Assembly (NCBI GenBank): GCA_030848545.1
Contig: JAVDCA010000008.1
Span: 124,001 to 188,000 of the forward strand
Reading direction: 5' to 3'
Origin: Astrobacterium formosum
Lineage (GTDB): Bacteria; Pseudomonadota; Alphaproteobacteria; Rhizobiales; Xanthobacteraceae
Length of the DNA stretch: 64,000 nucleotides
The notes beneath the pieces are model-generated. The model saw only the letters and a list, made by a program, of their open reading frames with translations, ran no database searches and was not told where the DNA came from. Position numbers and translations under genes: made by a program. Of this stretch, positions 34,871 to 43,775 are shown piece after piece. Within the stretch, counting starts at the first letter, position 1, and each line of letters opens with the position of its first letter.

Positions 34871-35322
34871 TGACTAACAAACCCGATGAAATCCATTACG
34901 GGTCTGTCGGTGCCTGGGCGAAGCGGTGCTACCTGGCTGGTCGCGCTGCCATGGAGGCGATGCTCCGCCCCTACGATCTCGGTGCCACGCAGTGGTACGT
35001 TCTCTACCATCTGGCACATGACGGACCGACCATGCAGCGCGATCTGGTGAGAATCCTCCAGGTCGAGCGAGCGACGTTGAGCGCGATCATCGGCGTGCTT
35101 GTCCGCAAGGGGCTTGTGGAGCAGGTGCCGGACAGCGTCGACCAGCGGCAAAAGCTGCTGCGGATGAGTGCGGCGGGCATCAAGCTCTGGGACGAACTGC
35201 CCGATCTGGCCGTCATTCACAGCATCGCGTTCGACGGCATGGACAACGCCGCCGTCGCCGCCGCGGTCGAGGTTCTCAAGACCGCGACCGAGCGACTCGA
35301 GCAGCTCACGGAAAGCAAGTGA
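34870..35322 (+). CDS. MarR family regulator
   Basis: Regulator of 150 residues with the winged-helix MarR core: ATQWYVLYHLAHDGPTMQRD, LVRILQVERATLSAIIGVLV and the wing DSVDQRQKLLRMSAAG. The GTG start has no ribosome-binding site and coincides with the predicted transcript start. A likely operator overlaps the promoter. The next gene, an SDR, begins 3 bp after the stop, so the pair is an operon parallel to the TetR-SDR pair just upstream. Confidence 0.85.
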   Translation: MTNKPDEIHYGSVGAWAKRCYLAGRAAMEAMLRPYDLGATQWYVLYHLAHDGPTMQRDLVRILQVERATLSAIIGVLVRKGLVEQVPDSVDQRQKLLRMSAAGIKLWDELPDLAVIHSIAFDGMDNAAVAAAVEVLKTATERLEQLTESK

Positions 35323-35325
35323 CGC

Positions 35326-36141
35326 ATGGCAGTCTTGATAACTGGCGTGACCGGACTGGTCGGGGCCCGCCTCCTGCCTCGTCTCGTCGGGGCGGGCGTG
35401 GATTGCCGCGCCCTTGTGCGCGGAGGAAAACACGTTCCCGCCGGCGTGACGGCAGTCGAGGGCGACCTTTTCGATCGTTCGACGCTTGGGCGGGCGGTTG
35501 AGGGCGTCTCAGACATCATCCATCTTGCTGCGGTCTTCCGTACCCAGGACACCGACCTGATCTGGAAGAGCAATCTGGAGGGGACACAAAATCTCGTCGG
35601 TGCGGTGAAGGACCACGCGCCCGAGGCGCGCTTCATCCTCGCGAGCACCAGCAACGTTTACGGCGCGGACAGCGCCCATCCCGGGCGCGAGGACGATGCG
35701 GTCGATCCGAAACTCGCCTATCCGGCAAGTAAGGTCGCGGCCGAGAAGGCATTGCGGGACAGCGGTCTCAACTGGGCGGTCCTGAGGTTTCCCTTCGTCT
35801 ACGGCGATCAGGACGGCCATCTGGAAGAGCTGCCCAAGCACGCGGTCGCGGGCAAGTGGCATCCGGCGAAGCGGATCAGCACGATCCATCATCGCGACAT
35901 CGCTACGGCCATCAAGCTGGCCTTGGACGGCGTGTTCGACGGCCGCATCGTCAATATTTCCGATGAGGCGCCGAGTTCAATCTATGAGCTCGCGGCGTTG
36001 GTCGGCGAAAAGCTGGAGTCCTCCGCCGAGCCGCTGGAAAACCCTTGGCATCTCCATGTGGACGCCTCGCTGGCGCGCAGCCTCGGCTTTCAACCCGACG
36101 TAAGGACGGTTTACCAAGCCGTTCAGGACGAGTTGATGTGA
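35326..36141 (+). CDS. NAD(P)-dependent extended SDR / epimerase family protein
   Basis: Oxidoreductase of 271 residues. Nucleotide site VLITGVTGLVGARLLPRLVG at the N-terminus, the active-site Tyr-x3-Lys in LAYPASKVAAEKAL near residue 126, and LRFPFVYGDQDGH in the substrate region. It follows marR closely. Together with the SDR at 33765 it suggests two independently regulated reductases for related small molecules. Confidence 0.82.
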   Translation: MAVLITGVTGLVGARLLPRLVGAGVDCRALVRGGKHVPAGVTAVEGDLFDRSTLGRAVEGVSDIIHLAAVFRTQDTDLIWKSNLEGTQNLVGAVKDHAPEARFILASTSNVYGADSAHPGREDDAVDPKLAYPASKVAAEKALRDSGLNWAVLRFPFVYGDQDGHLEELPKHAVAGKWHPAKRISTIHHRDIATAIKLALDGVFDGRIVNISDEAPSSIYELAALVGEKLESSAEPLENPWHLHVDASLARSLGFQPDVRTVYQAVQDELM

Positions 36142-36299
36142 CCCGCCGGCAGCAGCGCCATCAGCGAATGCGATACTCATCGCTGCGCTACGAAATCCGG
36201 CCTTTCAATGCTTCTTGCGGGTTGGCCACCGATTTCAGCGTCGTCGTCCCAACACTCGCAGGTCAACAAGATGGTCGCAGAGCAAATGAAGCTTGGACT

Positions 36300-36917
36300 C
36301 TACCCATCGCTGGACGAAACTTGCGGCTCAGACCTCCCCGATAATCGTCCCTGAACCAGAGGCAGAAAGATCGCGTCCACCCAGGCCTGCCGCAAGGCTT
36401 CCGGAGGCGCGGCGAAGTTCATGATGACGTGATAGCGGAAAAGGTCGCTGAGCAGCGAGGCGACGGGAGGGACCAATCGTTCCCGCTGGATCTCGCCGCG
36501 CTCCACGCCACGTTCCAGGATGGCGGCAAGATGCCGCGCCTCACCTTGGGCGAGCGCCGTTTGCAGGTCTTTGGGAACTGATGAACTTTCTGAGAAATAC
36601 TCGCTCGAGAACAGCGTGAAGGCTGCGGCGATGCCGAAGGCGCGCTGCGACGCTCGCTCGAGGAATTCCAGCAATTCCTTTCGCACGTCGCCGTGGTCCG
36701 CCACGGCCAGGGGATGTTTGCCCATCTGCTGCCGGATGGCGGCGACCGCAAGTTCCGCCCTTGTCTCCCAGCGGCGGGAAATCACGGGGCGGCTGGTGCC
36801 TGCTCTTTCAGCGACCCGCTCCATGGTCAGCCCGGCATAGCCATGCTCGGTCATCTCAAGCCAGGCCGCCTCCAGGATGGCATGTTCGAGATTCTCTCCC
36901 CGACGTCGTCCCCCCAT
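36300..36917 (-). CDS. TetR family regulator
   Basis: Regulator of about 205 residues. The HTH is clear (YAGLTMERVAERAGTSRPVI, then SRRWETRAELAVAAI). The C-terminal ligand domain is unassigned. I chose ATG 36917; the longer version would start at a TTG at 36935, right beside the operator-like site. It is divergent from the crotonase-family gene, and two related palindromic sites lie between them. Confidence 0.85.
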   Translation of the reverse strand: MGGRRRGENLEHAILEAAWLEMTEHGYAGLTMERVAERAGTSRPVISRRWETRAELAVAAIRQQMGKHPLAVADHGDVRKELLEFLERASQRAFGIAAAFTLFSSEYFSESSSVPKDLQTALAQGEARHLAAILERGVERGEIQRERLVPPVASLLSDLFRYHVIMNFAAPPEALRQAWVDAIFLPLVQGRLSGRSEPQVSSSDG

Positions 36918-36938
36918 GTGATCGGTCGACTCCAAATA

Positions 36939-36956
36939 AGGTGCATTAGTGTATCT
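36939..36956 (-). promoter_or_regulatory. Candidate TetR operator, site 1
   Basis: AGGTGCATTAGTGTATCT. Its reverse complement, AGATACACTAATGCACCT, matches site 2 at 15 of 18 positions. Lies just upstream of the tetR start. Confidence 0.55.
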
Positions 36957-36983
36957 TGACGTGGCGAGGTCGCGCCGCTAATT

Positions 36984-37001
36984 AGATTCACCAATGCATC
37001 T
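36984..37001 (+). promoter_or_regulatory. Candidate TetR operator, site 2
   Basis: AGATTCACCAATGCATCT, an imperfect palindrome sharing 15 of 18 positions with the complement of site 1. The two sites could control both divergent promoters. Confidence 0.55.
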
Positions 37002-37112
37002 TATCGCCGCGTTCCCGTCCTGGCAACCGCCACACGTTCTGCTGCGGCGGCCGTCAGGGGGGCATCGATTGCGGCCGATATCGCCCAACTCAGATCTTGG
37101 AGGGCCGTCGTC

Positions 37113-37961
37113 ATGGTGTGGAATCCGGCTCAGGAATGGGCGGGCTACGTTCCGCCTACCCCGTTCGAGGAATATTCGCAGCGGTATGCGGAGTTCTTCA
37201 GGATGAGCCGCCGGGATGGCATCATCGAAGCCCGCATGCATACCGATGACGGGCCCTATCGGCACAGCCCCGCGGCGCACAATGCGTGGTCCCGCGTGTG
37301 GCAGGACATCGGCAACGATCCCGAGAACCAAGTGCTGATCGTCACCGGTACCGGCGACAAGTGGATGACGGGCGACGCGAAGGGGCTCAATCCGAAGCCG
37401 GCATCCGTTCTTGATCCCGATCATGTCTTCCAGCGGATGATGGATGGATGGAAGCACATCGAGAGCTTCGTCTGCAGCATCGACATACCCACTATTTCGG
37501 CCGTCAACGGCCCCGGCGTCCATACCGAGTTCGCGGTGCTGTGCGACGTTACTCTGGCGGCGCCCGACGCCAGTTTCATGGATCCGCACTTCTGGCTGGG
37601 CAGCCCGCCGGGAGACGGGCAGGGCATGGCACTGCAGATGCTGATGGGCCAGAAGCGGGCGGCTTCCGCGATCTATGGCGTAAAGCCCATTCCGGCGGTC
37701 GAGGCGCTTGAGCTCGGCGTCGTCAACGAGATAATCCCGCGCGCCGGACTTCTCCCAAAGGCCTGGGACATCGCCCGTTTCATCATGAAGCGACCGCGCT
37801 ATACGCGCTGGGCCACCCATAACATCTTGTCGCGGCACTGGAAAAAGGCAGTCGCCGAGGACTTCGGCTTCCACATGGCGCACCAGATGTTGGCCAACGT
37901 GGCGAGCAAGTCGCTCGTTCCCGACCCGGAGCTTCTGGCCGATCCACATAGACCGTTCTGA
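37113..37961 (+). CDS. Crotonase-superfamily hydrolase, 6-oxocamphor hydrolase-like
   Basis: Protein of 282 residues with the crotonase fold (VLIVTGTGDKWMTGDAKGL, then IPTISAVNGPGVHTEFAVLC). The opening TPFEEYSQRY, the stretch DPHFWLGSPPGDGQGMALQM and the C-terminal helices resemble 6-oxocamphor hydrolase, which cleaves a cyclic beta-diketone without CoA. The PHF His and PGDG Asp would match its active-site residues. An ordinary enoyl-CoA hydratase is less likely because the usual paired Glu positions are absent. A GGAGGG precedes the start. Regulated probably by the divergent TetR. Confidence 0.7.
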   Translation: MVWNPAQEWAGYVPPTPFEEYSQRYAEFFRMSRRDGIIEARMHTDDGPYRHSPAAHNAWSRVWQDIGNDPENQVLIVTGTGDKWMTGDAKGLNPKPASVLDPDHVFQRMMDGWKHIESFVCSIDIPTISAVNGPGVHTEFAVLCDVTLAAPDASFMDPHFWLGSPPGDGQGMALQMLMGQKRAASAIYGVKPIPAVEALELGVVNEIIPRAGLLPKAWDIARFIMKRPRYTRWATHNILSRHWKKAVAEDFGFHMAHQMLANVASKSLVPDPELLADPHRPF

Positions 37962-38214
37962 ACCAATCCGAGAATGAGCGCGGTGTTCGGCATGCCGTGT
38001 GTCGAACGATCTGGCACGGAGGGTTTGTCGATGGCGGCAATGGAACGCAGTGGGGAAGGCAAGGGCGATGTTGGCAGGTCGCCCGTTCTGAGCCGCAGAT
38101 CGTTCTGTGCCATCGCGCTGTCGACAGCCGCAGGGCTCAGCCCCGCATCTTCCGTCGCACCAGAAAGTCCTGAGATCGGCCGACCCGCACGCCCTCATGT
38201 CTGGGAGTATGCCT

Positions 38215-38670
38215 ATGTCTATGCGTACGAATAGCGGGCGATCCCGGCCAGGTACGCAACAGAGCCTTCGCCTTTCGATGCTTCGGCAGCGCGGCCATCG
38301 GACAACCGCCATCGCCGCCACTCTTCGATTTGCTTATCCTATCCTGGTTTTGGCATTGCTGGTGACCGACGCCGTCGCCTCCGAGTTGGCCGTCCCTTCG
38401 CCTGCCGTCAAGGAACAATGCGGCGCCGAGATCCGGTCGCTCTGCCTGCGTCCGTGGCGGCTGACACCCGATTCCATCGCCAATTGCGTCGCCGAGAACC
38501 GCTCGGGTCTGTCGCCGGTCTGTCAAAGCTTCTGGGATACGGCGCACACCTGCCAGATCGAGATGAGAGCGATCTGCGGCGGATTTTTCCCCCTGACGAT
38601 TCGTAGCTGCCTGTCCGGCTCACGGGCGCAATTCTCAGAGCTTTGCCAAGAAGTCCTGGACCTCCACTAG
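38215..38670 (+). CDS. Secreted cysteine-rich repeat protein
   Basis: Protein of 151 residues. After a basic leader, a hydrophobic signal segment (FAYPILVLALLVTDAVASEL) precedes a mature domain with regularly spaced cysteines: QCGAEIRSLC, IANCVAENRSGLSPVC, then HTCQIEMRAIC, SCLSGSRAQFSELC. This is the pattern of bacterial Cys-rich repeat proteins, probably disulfide-bonded in the periplasm. I chose ATG 38215 because GGGAG lies 7 nt upstream. Function unknown. Confidence 0.6.
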   Translation: MSMRTNSGRSRPGTQQSLRLSMLRQRGHRTTAIAATLRFAYPILVLALLVTDAVASELAVPSPAVKEQCGAEIRSLCLRPWRLTPDSIANCVAENRSGLSPVCQSFWDTAHTCQIEMRAICGGFFPLTIRSCLSGSRAQFSELCQEVLDLH

Positions 38671-38721
38671 CCCCTGAATTCGCGCATTCGCTTGGTCGTC
38701 CGCCACCTGGCAGGAAGCACG

Positions 38722-40125
38722 ATGATGAAAATTTTACGCGATCGTATCCGTTGGCGTAGACCGGCGTTGCCCAGGACCTTTCCAGACCTGACATCCGCCG
38801 GGTCGGTCATCCTGCTTGTCCTATTGGCGGGATGCGCCTCCAAGGGCAACGATGGAAAGTTCTTCGATTATACCTCGCCGCCGCCACAAGCGGCGGAGGC
38901 GCCCAAGGTTAAATCGAAAGGCCCGACGGAAGCGCCGAAGCCTCAATCGGCGGCCACGCTGCTGGGGGCCTTTCAGATGGGAAGCGATTATGCGGTCCAG
39001 CCGGACGTGGCGAGTGACGGGCGATATAACGTCTACACCTTCACGACAAAGGCCGGCTCCTACACGGTCACCGGAGACGGCCTTGCCCGCAAGCACATTC
39101 AGGAATTGCTGGCCCTCGAGGCTCTCAAGAAACGTTCGCCTGCCGGAGAGTTCATCCAAGGCGCGGGCGGCGCCGTCGTCAGCCCCGTCGTTGCCGTCTA
39201 CCGCACGGTAACCGATCCGGTCGGCGCCACCAAAGCGGGGTATTCCAACATCAAACGAAAGGTTCACTCCGTCCAGCGCGGCGTGTCCGGCGCCGGTGAG
39301 TTCATCACCACGTTGGGCCATCCAGAGCAAAAGCAGCCGGACCGGGAGGATGACAGCCTGATTGAAACCTTCGTTGGCATCCCGAAGACAAAGCGCCGCC
39401 TTGCGGCCCAATTGAAGGTCGATCCCTACACGCACTATGTGCCGCTGGCCGGCGAACTCGACAAGGTCGCAACCTATTCGGCGGCCGGCGGCTTCGGCAT
39501 AGACAAGGCCATCGGCTTTGTTCCGGGCGTGGGCGGCGCGATTATTTCCGGGCTCGGAACCCTGGATTCGGTGACCGAGCGAACCCTCGACATGGACCCG
39601 AGCGAAAGCGCTGCCGTCAATCGCGACCGTTTGGCGAGCCTGCATGTTCCGCAAGAAACGATCAAACGGCTTTTGTTGACCGACAAGCTGACACCGACGG
39701 AAAAGACGCAGGCCGTCGGCTACCTGATCAGCCTCTCGGGCACGCCGGGGCTCAACGATTTCGCCGGCTTCATAGCAAGTAACGATACCCGGACCAGCGC
39801 CTTCGCCGCGTTGCAGACGCTCGCCTATCTGTCGTTCCGCCCGTTCGGCGTCGAACGCATCGACAAGGTGCAAATCATCGAGGGCGTGCCGATACTCGGG
39901 GTGGGTGGCAACAAGAAGATTGCGATCTTCACAGCAGACGAACTCGCCTGGACCTCCCGCAATGCCGACTGGTTGTCTAGGTTGGACCGCTCGCTGACGA
40001 GTAGCAGGGAAAAAGGGTGGCAGAAGGAGATACGCATATCGGGCGGTGCCTCTGTCTTGGCGAAGCAGGAATTGCGAAGCCACGGATGGACAGTGAAGGT
40101 GAACACCTTTGCGAACGTGCTGTAG
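38722..40125 (+). CDS. Predicted lipoprotein of unknown function
   Basis: Protein of 467 residues. The lipobox LLVLLAGC puts the lipidated Cys at residue 38, after an unusually long basic n-region (RDRIRWRRPALPRTFPD). A Pro/Lys-rich linker follows (residues 45-80). The mature part contains a long region with GGFGIDKAIGFVPGVGGAII, hydrophobic but not clearly transmembrane, and a C-terminal alpha/beta-looking part. I do not recognise the family. It directly follows the Cys-rich secreted protein gene, so the two may share an envelope role. Confidence 0.65.
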   Translation: MMKILRDRIRWRRPALPRTFPDLTSAGSVILLVLLAGCASKGNDGKFFDYTSPPPQAAEAPKVKSKGPTEAPKPQSAATLLGAFQMGSDYAVQPDVASDGRYNVYTFTTKAGSYTVTGDGLARKHIQELLALEALKKRSPAGEFIQGAGGAVVSPVVAVYRTVTDPVGATKAGYSNIKRKVHSVQRGVSGAGEFITTLGHPEQKQPDREDDSLIETFVGIPKTKRRLAAQLKVDPYTHYVPLAGELDKVATYSAAGGFGIDKAIGFVPGVGGAIISGLGTLDSVTERTLDMDPSESAAVNRDRLASLHVPQETIKRLLLTDKLTPTEKTQAVGYLISLSGTPGLNDFAGFIASNDTRTSAFAALQTLAYLSFRPFGVERIDKVQIIEGVPILGVGGNKKIAIFTADELAWTSRNADWLSRLDRSLTSSREKGWQKEIRISGGASVLAKQELRSHGWTVKVNTFANVL

Positions 40126-40224
40126 CGCCCAAATATTGCTCAGGCGTGCGACCGTGGTCGGCGCGACAACACGCGGCGGAACGAAGTCTGCCGGTCGCGC
40201 GACGAGTTTCGAGCGGGAACAGAC

Positions 40225-40725
40225 CTACCGGCCTCGCGACATCTTCTCGAACCGTTTGATGAGCCGCTCGCGCTTGAGGCGCGACAGGCGCTCGATCCAG
40301 AATAGGCCGTCGAGCTGATCGATCTCGTGCTGGTGGCAGACGGCGCGCAGTCCGTCGGCTTCCTCTGTGCGTGCGTCACCGTCGAGGTCCTGATAGGTGA
40401 TGCGGACGCGAGCGTGGCGCTCGATCTCCTCGGTGATGCCCGGCATTGAGATGCTGCCCTCCGTGTGCCGGATTCTCTCGGGCGAGGTCCAGGCGATGGC
40501 GGGGTTGACATAGGTGCACGGCGGCTCGCCGTCGCCGAGGTCGAGCACAACGAGGCGAAGCGGCACGCCGATATGCGGTGCGGTGATGCCGATGCCCGGC
40601 GCAGCGCGCAGCGTTTCGAGGAGATCGCCGGCGAGGGTGCGCAGCGTATCGTCGAAGACGGTCACGGGCGCGGCGCGCCGTTTCAGGCGTGGATCGGGAA
40701 AGCGCACGACGGGACGGATGGTCAT
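40225..40725 (-). CDS. Peptide deformylase-like protein with altered active site
   Basis: Protein of 166 residues with the deformylase layout: motif 1 GIGITAPHIG (normally G-x-G-x-A-A-x-Q), motif 2 EGSISMPG (normally EGC-x-S; here Ser91 replaces the metal-ligand Cys) and motif 3 QHEIDQLDG (normally HE-x-D-H; Gln137 replaces the second metal His). Two of three metal ligands and the motif 1 Gln are therefore changed. It is unlikely to deformylate nascent chains like Def, and a true def gene should exist elsewhere. Confidence 0.8.
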   Translation of the reverse strand: MTIRPVVRFPDPRLKRRAAPVTVFDDTLRTLAGDLLETLRAAPGIGITAPHIGVPLRLVVLDLGDGEPPCTYVNPAIAWTSPERIRHTEGSISMPGITEEIERHARVRITYQDLDGDARTEEADGLRAVCHQHEIDQLDGLFWIERLSRLKRERLIKRFEKMSRGR

Positions 40726-40932
40726 GGCGACTTGTCGCCTTCGGCCGTCCGTCGCGCAAGGGCTCTGTCGCCGACGCCTGCGGATATTCCTGTGCTGGCC
40801 GCGGTGCAGGCGGCCAGCTCGCGCCGCACCGCGTTTCGTTCGGGGACGGTCGCCGCAATGGTGGCGCTTGCCTGGTCTGGTGGCGGGGCGTATGGGCTCG
40901 GGCCGCGCTCACCTTTTCCTGGGACGCACCCT

Positions 40933-41319
40933 ATGAATTACGTCAAGTTCAATGCGTTCTGCCGTTCGCTCCCGGCGACGTCCCATGTGGTCCAGTGGGG
41001 CGGATCGCAGGTGTGGAAAGTCGGCGGCAAGGTGTTCGCGATCGGCAGCGGGGAGGGCGAGCCGCCGGCCTTCACGTTCAAGGTGAGCGACATCGCCTAT
41101 GAATTGCTCAAAGACGAGCCCGGCCTGCGTCCCGCGCCCTATCTCGCCTCGCGCGGGCTGAAGTGGATCCAGCACTTCGCGAAGCCCGGATTGTCCGATG
41201 CCGCCCTGCGGGACTACATCCGGCAATCCCATCTCATTGTCGCGCAAGGCCTGTCACGAAAGAAGCGGACCGAACTCGGGCTCGAGACGCCGGCAGGACG
41301 TGTCGCGAAATCCCTGTGA
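40933..41319 (+). CDS. MmcQ/YjbR family protein
   Basis: Small protein of 128 residues. The CyaY-like MmcQ/YjbR fold is recognisable from FCRSLPATSHVVQWGGSQVW, KVGGKVFAIG, and KWIQHFAKPGLSDAALRDYI with the final SHLIVAQGLSRKKR. Members are often annotated DNA-binding but their roles are mostly unknown. The ATG at 40933 was chosen because the family sequence starts there. Confidence 0.78.
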   Translation: MNYVKFNAFCRSLPATSHVVQWGGSQVWKVGGKVFAIGSGEGEPPAFTFKVSDIAYELLKDEPGLRPAPYLASRGLKWIQHFAKPGLSDAALRDYIRQSHLIVAQGLSRKKRTELGLETPAGRVAKSL

Positions 41320-41609
41320 CGGCATGGCGAGCGGCGGCAAGCTCGCGCCGGTCGCGGAGCGGGAACTCACCAGAACACGCGTTCATTCGGGTAAGGATCC
41401 CATGGCGGACTGCGGCCGACCATTGGCCGGTCTCGCGGTCAGGCCGCGGACTTTTGAAAGGTCCACACCGGTCTGCACCGCATGGGCCCGGCCGAGCCGC
41501 ACAGCTTTGCCATGATCTCCTGGCCTGGCCGACCGGCCCGCAGGTCAAGACAGGCCTTGCCCGAGCATGCCACGGCGCGCCGCAGGGCAGGAAGCCTCAG
41601 CCCTGCACT

Positions 41610-42590
41610 TCATGAGCCCCTCATGCCGGCCTTTTCGATCACGCCGCTCCATTTGGCCATTTCGGCGTCGATGAACCTGCCGAAATCGCTGGCGCTGCGG
41701 CCATCCGGTTCCATCCCCAGGGTCAGATGATCCTGCTTCATCTTGGGGGCCTGCAGCGCGAGGTTGACCTGCGAGTCGAGGCGGTCGACGATTGTCCTGG
41801 GCACGCCCGCCGGGGCCATGAAACCATACCAGCCTGAGGCGACCACATCGGTGAAGCCTTGCTCGGGCAACGGCACGGCCTGCGGATAGATCTCGCTCTT
41901 CGCATTCGATGCGACGCCGAGGACCTTGAACTCGCCGCTCTGAATGTGCGGAAGCGCCGTCGTGATGGCCGTGAGCGTGGCGTCGATACGACCGGCCAAG
42001 AGGTCGGTGTTGGCCGCGACGTCGCCGCGATACTGGACGACGATGCCTTTCACGGCCGCCGCCCGCAGCAGCAGTTCTGCCGCCAGGTGAGGCAGCGAGC
42101 CGTTGCCGGGGGACCCGAAGGTCAGACCATCGGGCCGCGACTTGCCGTAGGCGATCAGCTCCTGTGCGGTCTTCGCCGGCGATTTCGCATTGACGACGAG
42201 AAACAGCGGCACGGTGGCCGTCATGGCCACGGGCTGAAGGTCTTTCCTGGGGTCGTAGCTCAGCTTCTTGTGCAGTGCTTCCAGCGTCGCATAAGGCGCC
42301 GCGGCGTACAGGAGGGTGTAGCCGTCAGGGGCGGCGTTGGCCACGAAGTCATTGGCCACCATGGTGCCGGCGCCGGCCTTGTTCTCGACGACGAATGCCT
42401 GCGCGAGCCGCTGCTCGAGATCTTTCCCGAGCAGCCGCGCCGAGATGTCGTTCGGGCCTCCCGCCCCATAGGGAGAGACGATCTTCACCGGGCGCGAGGG
42501 CCAGTCGCCCTGTGCGAAAGCGCGCGACACGGCGCCGGCGCAGATGCCGGCGGTCGCCGCGGCCAACAATGTCCGTCGGTTGATTCCCAT
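41610..42590 (-). CDS. Tripartite tricarboxylate transporter (TTT) substrate-binding protein, Bug family
   Basis: Periplasmic binding protein of 326 residues. The signal region RRTLLAAATAGICAGAVSRA ends at AFAQ and has a twin arginine. Bug features are WPSRPVKIVSPYGAGGPNDI, VVENKAGAGTMVANDFVA and APDGYTLLYAA. No TctA/TctB membrane genes lie nearby, so this is an orphan binding protein, as is common for the Bug family. It is divergent from a LysR gene, which probably controls it together with the downstream CoA-ester pathway. Confidence 0.87.
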   Translation of the reverse strand: MGINRRTLLAAATAGICAGAVSRAFAQGDWPSRPVKIVSPYGAGGPNDISARLLGKDLEQRLAQAFVVENKAGAGTMVANDFVANAAPDGYTLLYAAAPYATLEALHKKLSYDPRKDLQPVAMTATVPLFLVVNAKSPAKTAQELIAYGKSRPDGLTFGSPGNGSLPHLAAELLLRAAAVKGIVVQYRGDVAANTDLLAGRIDATLTAITTALPHIQSGEFKVLGVASNAKSEIYPQAVPLPEQGFTDVVASGWYGFMAPAGVPRTIVDRLDSQVNLALQAPKMKQDHLTLGMEPDGRSASDFGRFIDAEMAKWSGVIEKAGMRGS

Positions 42591-42778
42591 GGATGTCGCC
42601 TCCCAGGCAGCATTTTGATTTGTTTGCGAAGTCCGGCGCGCGGCCCGTCAGCAAGCCGGCAGCGGCTTCGGACGCCGATCATAGATCGGGCTTCCTATTA
42701 GGATAATTGTAAATTCTTGATCACCTAGAGGTGCGAGTTATAAATCGATCACCGTCACAGCCCTGCAAAGGACACCCC

Positions 42779-43720
42779 ATGGCATTCGAGGTCACGCTGA
42801 GACAGCTGCGCGCCTTCATCGCCGTGCTCGAGTGCGGAAGCTTTTCCGGCGCGGCCGAGACCATGCATCTGTCACAGGCGGCGTTGAGCGGGTTGGTCAG
42901 GGAGTTGGAGAGCCGGTTGGGCGTGCGCCTGCTGGACCGCAACACGCGCAACGTCGGAGCGTCGGTGGTCGGTACGGCCTTCGAGCCGATGGTGCGTCGC
43001 GTGCTCGCCGACCTCGACGAGGCTCTGGAAAGCGTGACCAACCTCAAGGACCTGCGCCGTGGGCTGGTCCGTGTGGCCGCGCCCGAGACACTGTCCTGCA
43101 CGCTTTTGCCGGGATTGATCGCAGCCTACGCAGAGCGCCATCCGGGCGTCGATGTCCGGTTCGACGATGTGCCCATCGAACAGGTCATCGCGGGTTTGCG
43201 CAACGGCAGCGCCGATGTGGGCTTCGGCCCGGCGGGCGTGTTCGCCGACGATGGGGTGGAGGCGCACGTGATCCGCGCCGATCCGCTCTGGATCGCGCTG
43301 CGCCAGGACGACCCGCTCGCCGCAGGCGAAACGGTGAGCTGGAAGGATCTGCGCGATCGGCCCCTGATCAACTATATGCCCAACCTGGCGCTCAATGTTC
43401 TCAAGAACGTGCCGGTCCGGCAGCACCCCAGGGAGATCGTGCCGGTGCACCGGGTCAACACCGCGCTCTCTTTGCTGCAGGTGCGGCCCGGCTGCGTGAT
43501 CTGCCCCTCGATGGCGCGATCGCTCGTGGAGGGATTCGGCCTCGCCTTCCGGCCGCTGTGCCAGCCGGTGGTCACTTGGCGCATCGCGATTTTCGTTCGC
43601 AGCCGTTCGTCGCTTTCGCCCGCCGTGGAGAGCTTTCTGCATTTCACGCTCGAAACCGCGGCCGACTGGGACGGCGGAGCGCTCGCTTCGCGGCGCAGGC
43701 CGGGTCGCCGCAAGGGCTGA
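42779..43720 (+). CDS. LysR family regulator
   Basis: Regulator of 313 residues. The N-terminal winged HTH (LRQLRAFIAVLECGSFSGAA, then MHLSQAALSGLVRELESRLG) is followed by the periplasmic-binding-like effector domain (about 90-300). The start at ATG 42779 gives the normal family beginning. It lies between the divergent TTT binding protein and the acyl-CoA synthetase operon, so it likely senses the imported acid or its CoA ester. Confidence 0.9.
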   Translation: MAFEVTLRQLRAFIAVLECGSFSGAAETMHLSQAALSGLVRELESRLGVRLLDRNTRNVGASVVGTAFEPMVRRVLADLDEALESVTNLKDLRRGLVRVAAPETLSCTLLPGLIAAYAERHPGVDVRFDDVPIEQVIAGLRNGSADVGFGPAGVFADDGVEAHVIRADPLWIALRQDDPLAAGETVSWKDLRDRPLINYMPNLALNVLKNVPVRQHPREIVPVHRVNTALSLLQVRPGCVICPSMARSLVEGFGLAFRPLCQPVVTWRIAIFVRSRSSLSPAVESFLHFTLETAADWDGGALASRRRPGRRKG

Positions 43721-43731
43721 AAGTCCGGCGG

Positions 43732-43746
43732 CTGATAAATAATCAG
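43732..43746. promoter_or_regulatory. Inverted repeat upstream of the acyl-CoA synthetase fusion gene
   Basis: CTGATAAATAATCAG, a perfect 5-bp inverted repeat with a 5-nt centre, beginning 11 bp after the lysR stop. LysR-type sites often show such T-N11-A symmetry. Confidence 0.45.
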
Positions 43747-43775
43747 GGCTTATAGAAAGCTCGGAAATCTCGTCT

